Assembly (NCBI GenBank): GCA_019308525.1
Contig: JAFDIC010000289.1
Span: forward strand, 1-5,401
Source: Deltaproteobacteria bacterium
GTDB lineage: Bacteria > Desulfobacterota > DSM-4660 > Desulfatiglandales > HGW-15
DNA: 5,401 nucleotides
Direction: 5' to 3'
The stretch's first letter is position 1. Every line of letters begins with the position of its first letter. The notes under the pieces were generated by a model that was not told the origin of the DNA, searched no databases, and was given only the letters and a program-made list of their open reading frames with translations. Of this stretch, positions 1 to 5,401 are shown piece after piece. The position numbers and the translations under genes are program-made.

Positions 1-178
1 TTCACAACCTCTTTTACGCCCGGCAACCAACCTTCTCCCAACAAGTCACAGGGAAGAATGCCTGCCGGCAAATTCCTTGCCAGCCAATAACGGAATTCTG
101 TTGATTAAATTTTCTCTTTTGTCTATGTTTTCCTCGCGGGAAACAGACCGGCAACCTTGCCACTATGGTGCCTTGAAA
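1..178. other. Upstream region without a recognisable gene
   Basis: No gene can be assigned with confidence here. On the + strand the frame beginning at base 1 is open to a TAA at 88-90 and would give a 29-residue tail ending RMPAGKFLASQ. This could be the C-terminus of a gene starting outside the window, but I do not recognise it. A minus-strand frame is also open from about base 102 to the left edge without a convincing start. The frame of the downstream cyclotransferase is itself open to the left edge, so open frames mean little here. A small hairpin with arms GGCAA and TTGCC lies at 68-82 and has no T-tract directly after it. A candidate promoter is listed separately. Confidence 0.4.
101..129 (+). 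promoter_or_regulatory. Candidate sigma70-like promoter
   Basis: TTGATT (101-106) and TATGTT (124-129) are separated by 17 bases. Each matches the TTGACA/TATAAT consensus at four of six positions, within an A+T-rich patch that stands out from its surroundings. Transcription would start near 136, giving a leader of about 40 bases before the ATG at 179. This would rule out the upstream in-frame starts at 77 and 125. The match is weak and rests on sequence inspection alone. Confidence 0.3.
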
Positions 179-1033
179 ATGGAATCATTCATACGAGTTT
201 TCCTCCTTTGCCTGACTCTTTCCATCTGTGTTGGAATCGTTTCTCCTTTGGCATCAGAGCCGGGTACGGGCCAGGGACGATCAGCCGAATCCCATACCAG
301 GCCGGGGCAGAAGACGGCAGGTTGTGATGGTCTTACCGCCAGACCTGTCTATTCCTATCGGATCGTTGATGTCTACCCCCATGACAGGGGAGCCTTTACC
401 CAGGGACTGGCCTTCCACGGTGCTACTCTCTTGGAGGGAACCGGACGTTATGGGAAATCCTCTCTCCGCAAGGTGGAAGTCCTTACCGGCAAGATCATGA
501 GCATGGTGCGATTGCCCTACCGGTACTTTGGAGAAGGAGTGACCGTGTTCAGGGACAAGGTCATACAATTGACTTGGAATTCCCGGGTGGGATTCATTTA
601 CCGCGAGAAAGATCTTGCCTTGGTGGGCAAATTCCGTTACAGGGGACAGGGTTGGGGTATTACCCATGACGGTCTTCGTCTCATCATGAGCGACGGCACC
701 TTCAGCCTGCGTTTCCTGGACCCCTTCACCTTCGAGGAACTGGGTCAAGTGCAGGTGCAGTATGGTGGTGTGCCCGTGACAAACATCAACGAACTGGAAT
801 ACATTCAAGGTCGAGTCTTTGCCAACCTGTGGGGGACAGAGTGCATCGTCATTATCGATCCTGGCTCGGGACAGGTGGAAGGCTGGATCGACCTGTCAGG
901 GCTCCTGTCCCCCGAGGACATGACAAGTGAGGTCGATGTCCTCAACGGGATTGCATATGACGCGAAGACCGATCGGCTCCTTGTCACCGGCAAATTGTGG
1001 CCCAAGTTGTTCGAAATAAGGATAGTGTATTGA
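179..1033 (+). CDS. Exported glutaminyl-peptide cyclotransferase (glutamine cyclotransferase family)
   Basis: This enzyme family cyclises N-terminal glutamine of peptides or proteins to pyroglutamate, releasing ammonia (EC 2.3.2.5). The 284-residue product has an N-terminal signal peptide (hydrophobic residues about 7-24, likely cut near PLA-S), so it should act in the periplasm. The rest matches the plant/bacterial beta-propeller type of cyclotransferase, not the mammalian zinc type. Visible hallmarks are YPHDRGAFTQGL (66-77), EGTGRYGKSSLRKVE (86-100), YFGEG (116-120), LTW (131-133), GWGITHDG (158-165), MSDGT (170-174), INELEY (203-208), GWIDL (235-239), VLNGIAYD (254-261) and GKLWPKLFEI (271-280). 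The conserved glutamates, the Asn-Glu pair and the late lysine suggest an active enzyme. ATG 179 is chosen because it opens directly into the signal peptide. The frame continues upstream (TTG 77, ATG 125), but those starts would place about 18-34 polar residues before it. No Shine-Dalgarno is evident for any of the three. pyrF follows 82 bases downstream. The family assignment is firm; the start and natural substrate are not. Confidence 0.93.
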   Translation: MESFIRVFLLCLTLSICVGIVSPLASEPGTGQGRSAESHTRPGQKTAGCDGLTARPVYSYRIVDVYPHDRGAFTQGLAFHGATLLEGTGRYGKSSLRKVEVLTGKIMSMVRLPYRYFGEGVTVFRDKVIQLTWNSRVGFIYREKDLALVGKFRYRGQGWGITHDGLRLIMSDGTFSLRFLDPFTFEELGQVQVQYGGVPVTNINELEYIQGRVFANLWGTECIVIIDPGSGQVEGWIDLSGLLSPEDMTSEVDVLNGIAYDAKTDRLLVTGKLWPKLFEIRIVY

Positions 1034-1115
1034 ACGAAGTGCTGGAGTCCAGGTTTCCCTGGCGCCGCGTACCTGACCCGGAGGCAGAATCTCAAGACAG
1101 AGGAGGATTCCGCTT

Positions 1116-1928
1116 ATGTCCTTCTACGAAACCCTCAGGCGAATATGGTCAAGGCACGATTCCCTGGTGTGTGTCGGCCTGGATCCGGACACGTCGAGGA
1201 TTCCCGATCACCTCTTTGAATCCAAGAACCCGATTTTTGAATTCAATCGGGCCATAGTTGATGCGACCGCCGATCTCGTCTGTGCTTACAAGCCCCAATT
1301 CGCCCACTATGCCGCAGAGAGAGCCGAGGGGCAACTCGCCATGACAATCGATTACATCCATGAAACCTACCCGGGTGTCCCAGTCATCCTTGACGCAAAA
1401 AGGGGTGATATCGGTAGCACGGCAAAAATGTACGCCAAGGAAGCCTTCGAGCGGTATGGGGCGGATGCCCTGACCGTGAATCCCTTCCTCGGCGCTGATT
1501 CTCTGACACCGTTCTTGGAGAACAAGGACAGGGGGGTGGTGATCCTCTGTCGCACATCCAATCCCGGTGCCCGGGACATCCAGGACCTTGAGGTAGACGG
1601 CAAGAAGTTATACCAGGTGATCGCGTACAAGGCGTCCCATGAATGGAACTACAACTCTAATATCCTTCTCGTCGTGGGGGCCACGTACCCGGAGGAACTG
1701 AAGGAGATTCGATACATCGTAGGTGATATGCCCCTACTGGTCCCGGGTATAGGAGCCCAGGGGGGAGACGTGGAAGCCGCCATCCGCAATGGCCTTGACT
1801 CACATGGGACCGGCATGATAATCAACTCCTCGAGGGGAATCATCTATGCTGGCAGCGGCAAAGACTTTGCCTTTGCGGCCCGTGAAGCCGCAAAGGTATT
1901 GCGGGATGAGATTAACCGCTTCAGGTAA
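1116..1928 (+). CDS. pyrF: Orotidine-5'-phosphate decarboxylase, type 2
   Basis: This cytoplasmic enzyme converts orotidine 5'-monophosphate to UMP and CO2, the last step of de novo pyrimidine synthesis (EC 4.1.1.23). The 270 residues form a TIM barrel. They show the catalytic DxKRGD motif at 93-98 (Asp93, Lys95, Asp98), an earlier catalytic Lys59 in AYKPQ, and the substrate-binding start VGLDPD (20-25). They also show VNPFLGAD (121-128), TSNPGA (147-152), VPGIGAQGGD (209-218) and the phosphate-binding SSRGI (238-242). The length of about 270, the VGLDPD motif and the TSNPGA segment mark the longer type-2 subfamily, as in mycobacteria, myxobacteria and others, unlike the roughly 230-240-residue E. 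coli type. The start is fixed by AGGAGG at 1101-1106, nine bases before the ATG. The gene is intact. A strong Shine-Dalgarno and a 34-base gap link it to the next gene. No other pyrimidine gene is in view. Confidence 0.97.
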   Translation: MSFYETLRRIWSRHDSLVCVGLDPDTSRIPDHLFESKNPIFEFNRAIVDATADLVCAYKPQFAHYAAERAEGQLAMTIDYIHETYPGVPVILDAKRGDIGSTAKMYAKEAFERYGADALTVNPFLGADSLTPFLENKDRGVVILCRTSNPGARDIQDLEVDGKKLYQVIAYKASHEWNYNSNILLVVGATYPEELKEIRYIVGDMPLLVPGIGAQGGDVEAAIRNGLDSHGTGMIINSSRGIIYAGSGKDFAFAAREAAKVLRDEINRFR

Positions 1929-1950
1929 TACGTACTGCATCTTTAGAAGA

Positions 1951-1956
1951 AGGAGG
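1951..1956 (+). promoter_or_regulatory. Shine-Dalgarno site fixing the start of the SMP-30-like gene
   Basis: A perfect AGGAGG sits six bases before the ATG at 1963. The reading frame is open further upstream to 1846 inside pyrF, but this site and the signal peptide that begins at 1963 decide the start. Confidence 0.85.
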
Positions 1957-1962
1957 GGAAAA

Positions 1963-2961
1963 ATGAAAAGAAGACTTCTAATCACTGCCATCTCTTTGGG
2001 TATCTTGATCATTGCAAATTATTCGGTCCCTGCCGGAGCCCAGGTATCAAAAAGCGTGGTACCTTTGCCTCCGGCATTGGCAAATCTCCCGAAACTGGAG
2101 GTAGAACCGTGGCTCCGGGTAGATTCACAAGAGCTTTTTCTGGAAGGTCCGGCATTCGACAGGAAGGGCAATCTTTTTGTGAGTTCGATCTTTGACAATC
2201 GCATACTGAAGATAACGCCTGACAAAAAGGTAGTCACCGTTTTCAAACAAGAAGGGCTTTTGCCCGACGGCATCGCCATACACAGGGACGGGAGACTGTT
2301 CCTGGCATGCTTGAGCGGCAAGGTTGTCGCCGTAAATCCTGACGGCAGCAATATGACAGAGATCAAGGTGAAATATCAGGGATTTCCAAGATCTGCCAAC
2401 GACCTGGTGTTCGACTCCAGGGGCAACCTGTATGTGACGGATTTCATTGGAACGGCAGCCGACCCGAAGGGTGGTGTATACCGGTACTCAGCGGACTTCA
2501 AAACAATCAAGCCGGTATTTCGGAACCTTGCCTCTGCCAACGGCATCGGCCTCTTTCCCGAAGGGAATGTGCTGTGGGTGACCGAAACCGGGAGAAACGC
2601 CATACATCGCCTTCAGTTGCTGGAGGATGGTGTAACCATCGTCCCTATCGCCGGTTCCGGGATACCCTATCGATTCGTCGGTGCCCCCGGAGGATGTGAT
2701 TCCATGGCCCTGGACAGCAAGGGAAATGTATACCAGGCCATCATCTTTCAAGGCAGGATACTGATACTGAACAGTGGTGGAATCCCTGTGGCACAGGTGC
2801 TCATCCCCGGAAGGGACGAAGGGAAATTACTCCGCACCACCAATGTCGCCTTCAAGCCGGGCACGAACGAGGTTTACATTACCGCCTCGGGAAAAGGAGG
2901 GGCCTGGATTTACAGATTCAAGGGTCTAGCCGAGGGTCTCAGACTCTTCTCCCACCAATGA
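1963..2961 (+). CDS. Exported SMP-30/gluconolactonase/LRE-family beta-propeller hydrolase
   Basis: The 332-residue product begins with a clear signal peptide (MKRR, then a hydrophobic run at about 5-19, probable cut at AGA-QV near residue 27) and should be periplasmic. The rest is a series of propeller blades with the repeated pattern D-x-x-G-N-L-(Y/F)-V: about 65-73, 109-114, 151-159 and 251-257. The positions that bind the divalent metal in SMP-30 and gluconolactonases appear conserved. They are Glu61 in LEGPAFD, Asn193 in SANGIG and Asp246 in GCDSMALD, with Asn146 in SANDLVFD at the usual substrate-contact position. These imply a metal-dependent lactonase or esterase. The substrate cannot be read from sequence; sugar lactones, other lactones or phosphotriester-like esters are all known in the family. 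A non-enzymatic NHL-type propeller is less likely given the retained ligands. The gene lies 34 bases after pyrF and is probably co-transcribed with it, although no metabolic link is obvious. Confidence 0.85.
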   Translation: MKRRLLITAISLGILIIANYSVPAGAQVSKSVVPLPPALANLPKLEVEPWLRVDSQELFLEGPAFDRKGNLFVSSIFDNRILKITPDKKVVTVFKQEGLLPDGIAIHRDGRLFLACLSGKVVAVNPDGSNMTEIKVKYQGFPRSANDLVFDSRGNLYVTDFIGTAADPKGGVYRYSADFKTIKPVFRNLASANGIGLFPEGNVLWVTETGRNAIHRLQLLEDGVTIVPIAGSGIPYRFVGAPGGCDSMALDSKGNVYQAIIFQGRILILNSGGIPVAQVLIPGRDEGKLLRTTNVAFKPGTNEVYITASGKGGAWIYRFKGLAEGLRLFSHQ

Positions 2962-2974
2962 CGCATTGTTAGCC

Positions 2975-2984
2975 GCGCCGGCGC
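2975..2984. repeat. Perfect G+C palindrome GCGCCGGCGC
   Basis: This is a 10-base perfect palindrome, 14 bases past the stop codon of the SMP-30-like gene and followed by CTTTG. It could contribute to transcript-end structure, but without a loop or T-tract it is not a standard terminator. Chance occurrence in G+C-rich DNA is possible. Confidence 0.4.
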
Positions 2985-2992
2985 TCTTTGTC

Positions 2993-3057
2993 CAGCCTGT
3001 CGCCCCGGTCCGTCACTTTCCCTTCAAGCTATCGCCAGGGCAGGGGGCGACAGGCTG
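2993..3057. repeat. Perfect 14-bp inverted repeat in the convergent intergenic gap
   Basis: CAGCCTGTCGCCCC (2993-3006) is the exact reverse complement of 3044-3057, with 37 bases between the arms. A 14-bp G+C-rich perfect match is unlikely by chance in a 112-base gap. It sits between two converging genes, so it may be a bidirectional transcription barrier, an mRNA 3'-end stabiliser or a copy of a dispersed intergenic repeat. The only T-run after the right arm is TTTT at 3069-3072, twelve bases away, and none follows in the other direction. I therefore do not call it a canonical rho-independent terminator. A second nested pair, ATCGCC (3031-3036) and GGCGAT (3064-3069), overlaps it. Confidence 0.7.
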
Positions 3058-3064
3058 TCACCAG

Positions 3065-3095
3065 GCGATTTTCCTAGAAAAAATAGGTGAATCGC
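3065..3095 (-). repeat. Imperfect hairpin spanning the stop codon of the barrel gene
   Basis: GCGATT (3065-3070) pairs with AATCGC (3090-3095), and inside it CCTA (3073-3076) pairs with TAGG (3084-3087). The two stems are separated by a 2x2 mismatch, and the loop of seven bases is A-rich on the + strand and U-rich in the mRNA. The stem contains the stop codon of the minus-strand gene (3074-3076). It could help protect or end the operon transcript. Part of it is constrained by coding sequence, so it may be coincidental. Confidence 0.35.
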
Positions 3096-4459
3096 GCATA
3101 TACGTTGGGTGAAGGTTCAATGATCATACCGCTCCCGTCCAGTTCAAAACCTCCATATTCCGTACCGTGCCCACCGTAGAAAAGGGTACCGCCGATGGTC
3201 AACTGGACGTCATTCTTGATGTCCCAGGTGCCGTAGGGTTGAACAATACCGGATGGATCCGTGACGTTGTTGATAGTAGTGAAGTAGAAGTTGAACAGAG
3301 GATGCAGCTCTACCCTCAGGTGGCCGCTAAGGTAGATGCGTCCCAGTGCGAAAAGTTCCCCCCGTCTGATCCGTTCCGAGATATTGGGATCCTTGACGGC
3401 TTCGCTGTAATCATCCTGCCCAAGACCATTATAGTATAATTCCACAAGGCCATACACGTTCTTTTCCCACCAGAGCCATGAATAATCCATGTTGGCCACA
3501 ATGGACCAAAAGAAGTCCTTGCGATGATCATTATCGAGCCTGGTCCAGATGACATCCATTCGCCACACTGCCTCTCTGAGATAGCCGCTCCCACCTACCC
3601 CTATTACCGCATCCTTGTAGTTTTTCCCTGCCATGATATCAAACTCCAAAGTGCCCCTTGCAAAGTGACCCTTTCCTGCCAGGGAACTCTCATCTCCATC
3701 CAGTTCCCCGGCCAGCGGGTCCCGCCTGGGAACGACCAATAATTCCACCTCCCCCAGCTCCGATGCACTGATTTGCACCAGAACCATATCCTCTCCGATC
3801 TTGTAGTCACGTACTGTATCCGTCGGAGCAAATGGATTGAACACATCCAGGGGATTGAAGATAAGGCCGTTTCCCCAGGTCACTGCCTGCCGGCCAATTC
3901 GAACCAAGCCCCAAGCGGGTAGCAGGGTCAGGAAAAGCCTGTCCAGCCTGTGATACATGATATAATCGTCATGTTCTTTTGCGACCTTGGTGAGGTCCAT
4001 GAAGCGGGTGTCATCCTCCACCCTTCGCCATCCCACGAGGCCCAGGTTGGAAAACCCGGGAAACATCTTCTCCAGTTCCGTGACCTTGGACCTGGTGTCA
4101 CCGCCCGAAACGATCGCCTCATAATGGGCCACCATGTATCCCCAGTCTCCAAGAAACATGCTGCCCGTCAGCCTGGCCTCCGCGCTTCCATCATAATATG
4201 TTCCGGTGCCAACGATACCATAAATGGATTCCTCATCAGGCCAGGAGGCCGCCCCTGTGAATTTTAGATGGCCACCCCATTCGAACCTGATGCGTTCATA
4301 CCAGGGTTCTGATGGCTGTCGATCACTTACAGGCTGGAAGATCGCCTTGTCTGGATTGTTTTTGAAACACCATGAGGTGCCCGGCAGTAATTGAATTGAG
4401 ATAAGTGCTGCAAAAAGGAAAAAGGGAGACCAAGGGGATTTCTTCACCTCGCTGATCAT
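3074..4459 (-). CDS. Outer-membrane beta-barrel protein linked to an FtsX-type ABC system
   Basis: I do not recognise a named function. The 461-residue product has an N-terminal export signal (lysines at 6-7, hydrophobic stretch about 11-25, possible cut near residue 31). The mature part is rich in aromatic residues and alternating hydrophobic/polar strands, for example around 333-343, 381-396 and 409-418. It ends in YARFTYFF, with the terminal Phe typical of Bam-assembled outer-membrane barrels. The best-defined segment is about 168-229: MYHRLDRLFL, GRQAVTWGNG (189-198), FNPLDVFNPFAPTD (201-214), then an acidic/basic run and MVLVQ. This resembles a motif I associate with DUF1302-like and similar porin-type barrels; that assignment is tentative. 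There is no TolC-like coiled coil. The gene starts 10 bases after the ABC ATPase stop and is presumably translated from the same mRNA; its own Shine-Dalgarno is poor. Expected role: an outer-membrane partner or acceptor for whatever the ABC machine moves. The barrel call is strong, the role is inferred. Confidence 0.8.
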   Translation of the reverse strand: MISEVKKSPWSPFFLFAALISIQLLPGTSWCFKNNPDKAIFQPVSDRQPSEPWYERIRFEWGGHLKFTGAASWPDEESIYGIVGTGTYYDGSAEARLTGSMFLGDWGYMVAHYEAIVSGGDTRSKVTELEKMFPGFSNLGLVGWRRVEDDTRFMDLTKVAKEHDDYIMYHRLDRLFLTLLPAWGLVRIGRQAVTWGNGLIFNPLDVFNPFAPTDTVRDYKIGEDMVLVQISASELGEVELLVVPRRDPLAGELDGDESSLAGKGHFARGTLEFDIMAGKNYKDAVIGVGGSGYLREAVWRMDVIWTRLDNDHRKDFFWSIVANMDYSWLWWEKNVYGLVELYYNGLGQDDYSEAVKDPNISERIRRGELFALGRIYLSGHLRVELHPLFNFYFTTINNVTDPSGIVQPYGTWDIKNDVQLTIGGTLFYGGHGTEYGGFELDGSGMIIEPSPNVYARFTYFF

Positions 4460-4468
4460 TGCTTGCGC

Positions 4469-5158
4469 CTAGTCTTGTTTTACACGATCGTCAACCACTT
4501 TTCCATCCCTGAGGGAAATAATCCTTTTGGCATAGTCCATTACCATCTGGTCGTGGGTGGAAAAGATGAATGTAACCCCTTTCTTTTCATTCATCTCCCT
4601 CATCATTTCCAGCAGCCCCTTTCCGGTCTCTGAATCGAGGTTTGCAGTGGGTTCATCTGCCAGGACGATCGAGGGGCCTGATACTATCGCCCTGGCCACG
4701 GCCACTCGCTGCTGCTGCCCCCCGGATAGCTCGGCGGGGCGTCTATCATACATCCCCTCCAGGCCCACCTCATCCAATATGCTCCTCGCCTTTGCCTTAC
4801 GTTCTCCTGGAGGCATGCCCTGGAGGAGCATGACGAATTCCACGTTCTCAATGGCCGAAAGCACAGGGATCAGATTGTAGGCCTGGAAGACAAACCCAAT
4901 CCTGTGCAACCGCAAGTCCGCGAGCTGGGACTGGCTCATATCGTTCAATACCTTTCCGTCAATGACGATGCGGCCGGAATCGACCGAATCCAGCCCTCCC
5001 ACGACATTGAGCATGGTGGTCTTGCCTGAACCCGACGGCCCTGCCAGGGCCACGAACTCCCCTGCCTGGATGGACAGTGTTATCCCCCTGAGGGCCTTGA
5101 CCTCGATCTTGCCCTGCCGATAGGACTTGTCAACATCCACGCACTCAACAATATTCAT
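4469..5158 (-). CDS. ABC transporter ATP-binding protein, LolD/MacB type
   Basis: This is the cytoplasmic ATPase that powers the adjacent FtsX-like permease. The 229-residue product carries all core motifs: Walker A GPSGSGKTT (40-48), Q-loop FQAYNL (Gln92), signature LSGGQQQR (144-151), Walker B IVLADE (164-169), D-loop NLD (173-175) and switch His202 in STHDQ. The length, the GPSGSGKTT loop and the LSGGQQQRVAVARA stretch are typical of the LolD/MacB/FtsE-like group, whose members act on lipoproteins, drugs or peptides in the envelope by mechanotransmission. Sequence alone does not separate LolD from MacB-type ATPases, so no gene symbol is given. ATG 5158 is chosen because a purine-rich site lies just upstream. 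A TTG at 5191 in the same frame would add 11 residues and overlap the permease stop as TTGA. It is followed after 9 bases by the barrel gene. Confidence 0.95.
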   Translation of the reverse strand: MNIVECVDVDKSYRQGKIEVKALRGITLSIQAGEFVALAGPSGSGKTTMLNVVGGLDSVDSGRIVIDGKVLNDMSQSQLADLRLHRIGFVFQAYNLIPVLSAIENVEFVMLLQGMPPGERKAKARSILDEVGLEGMYDRRPAELSGGQQQRVAVARAIVSGPSIVLADEPTANLDSETGKGLLEMMREMNEKKGVTFIFSTHDQMVMDYAKRIISLRDGKVVDDRVKQD

Positions 5159-5160
5159 GA

Positions 5161-5169
5161 CCTTCCCCC
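5161..5169 (-). promoter_or_regulatory. Purine-rich ribosome binding site for the ABC ATPase
   Basis: On the minus strand GGGGGAAGG lies two bases before the ATG at 5158, with the G-run at workable Shine-Dalgarno spacing. It supports 5158 over the in-frame TTG at 5191, which has only a weak GAG upstream. The match to AGGAGG is imperfect. Confidence 0.55.
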
Positions 5170-5187
5170 GTTCGCCTGCTTCTCCTG

Positions 5188-5401
5188 TCAAGTGTATCTC
5201 ATGGCTTCAACGGGCCTGAATCTTGCTGCCTTGAGAGCGGGATAGATACTCACCGCCAGCCCCAGGAAAAAGACCACGAGATTTGCCAGAGCCACGTCTC
5301 TTGCCTTGATGGAGGGGAATATGACACGGGCCATGCCCGCGTACTCAAGGCCCTCTGCCATGGCCGAGAGGTCAATGCCTTTGGCCGCCAGGAAAGCGAT
5401 G
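5188..5401 (-). CDS. FtsX-type ABC transporter permease, C-terminal fragment
   Basis: Only the last 70 complete codons are in the window; the gene enters from the right edge. The translation ends with a hydrophobic membrane helix (VALANLVVFFLGLAVSIY), followed by YPALKAARFRPVEAMRYT and a TGA at 5188-5190. The YPA-x-KAA-x-x-x-PVEA-(L/M)-R ending is the classic C-terminus of MacB/LolC/LolE-family permeases, where the fourth transmembrane helix leads into a short cytoplasmic tail. The stretch before the helix (GIDLSAMAEGLEY...) resembles the extracytoplasmic segment between the last two helices. The stop lies 29 bases before the ATPase ATG, so the two should form one transporter. Whether a MacB-like or LolC/E-like periplasmic domain is present cannot be seen. 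Confidence 0.9.
   Translation of the reverse strand, partial: IAFLAAKGIDLSAMAEGLEYAGMARVIFPSIKARDVALANLVVFFLGLAVSIYPALKAARFRPVEAMRYT

Noticed and set aside
281..808. A 175-codon minus-strand open frame opposite the cyclotransferase gene
   Set aside because: It lies wholly antisense to a gene with unmistakable family motifs, and its translation shows no recognisable domain or export signal. It is a shadow of the real gene.
1049..1062. Small hairpin CCAGG-TTTC-CCTGG between the cyclotransferase gene and pyrF, considered as a terminator
   Set aside because: The stem is only five base pairs and is followed by G+C-rich sequence with no T-run, so it is not a credible terminator.
1846..1962. An upstream 39-codon extension of the SMP-30-like frame inside pyrF
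   Set aside because: A perfect AGGAGG six bases before ATG 1963 and a signal peptide starting there make the extension very unlikely to be translated.
3167..3439. A 90-codon + strand open frame within the barrel gene
   Set aside because: It lies antisense to the barrel gene, has no Shine-Dalgarno and shows no protein-like pattern. Other + frames under the minus-strand operon were rejected for the same reasons.
4469..5158. Naming the ATPase LolD or MacB outright
   Set aside because: The motifs are common to both groups, the permease periplasmic domain is out of view and the partner barrel fits neither classical system.
1..5401. CRISPR arrays, tRNA or rRNA genes, insertion sequences, attachment sites
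   Set aside because: No regularly spaced direct repeats, cloverleaf-like sequence, rRNA-like stretch or transposase motif was seen on either strand.

Overview
The window looks like chromosomal DNA of a Gram-negative bacterium of moderate G+C content. Several genes carry export signals, and one encodes an outer-membrane beta-barrel ending in phenylalanine, so a two-membrane envelope is implied. The type-2 OMP decarboxylase and the style of the barrel protein would fit a Desulfobacterota (former Deltaproteobacteria) host. That placement is inferred from family resemblance only, with no search behind it.

The left half (about 179-2961, + strand) holds three co-directional genes. They encode an exported glutamine cyclotransferase (beta-propeller, forms N-terminal pyroglutamate), the pyrimidine enzyme orotidine-5'-phosphate decarboxylase (pyrF), and an exported SMP-30/gluconolactonase-type beta-propeller hydrolase. 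The last two are only 34 bases apart and both have strong Shine-Dalgarno sites, so they are probably co-transcribed. The first gene has no clear ribosome binding site and its start is a judgement call. Bases 1-178 hold no recognisable gene, apart from a possible tail of an upstream reading frame and a weak sigma70-like promoter.

The two transcription units converge on a 112-base gap (2962-3073) that is rich in inverted repeats, including a perfect 14-bp pair. This is probably a shared transcript end, although no canonical T-tract terminator is visible.

The right half (3074-5401, - strand) reads from the right edge inward. It contains the C-terminal end of an FtsX-type ABC permease, a LolD/MacB-type ATP-binding protein 29 bases later, and a 461-residue outer-membrane beta-barrel protein 9 bases after that. 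This looks like one operon joining an inner-membrane FtsX-type ABC machine to a dedicated outer-membrane barrel. It is the most interesting part of the window, because the barrel is not a TolC-type channel and I cannot name its substrate. Any periplasmic adaptor or LolA-like carrier would lie beyond the right edge.
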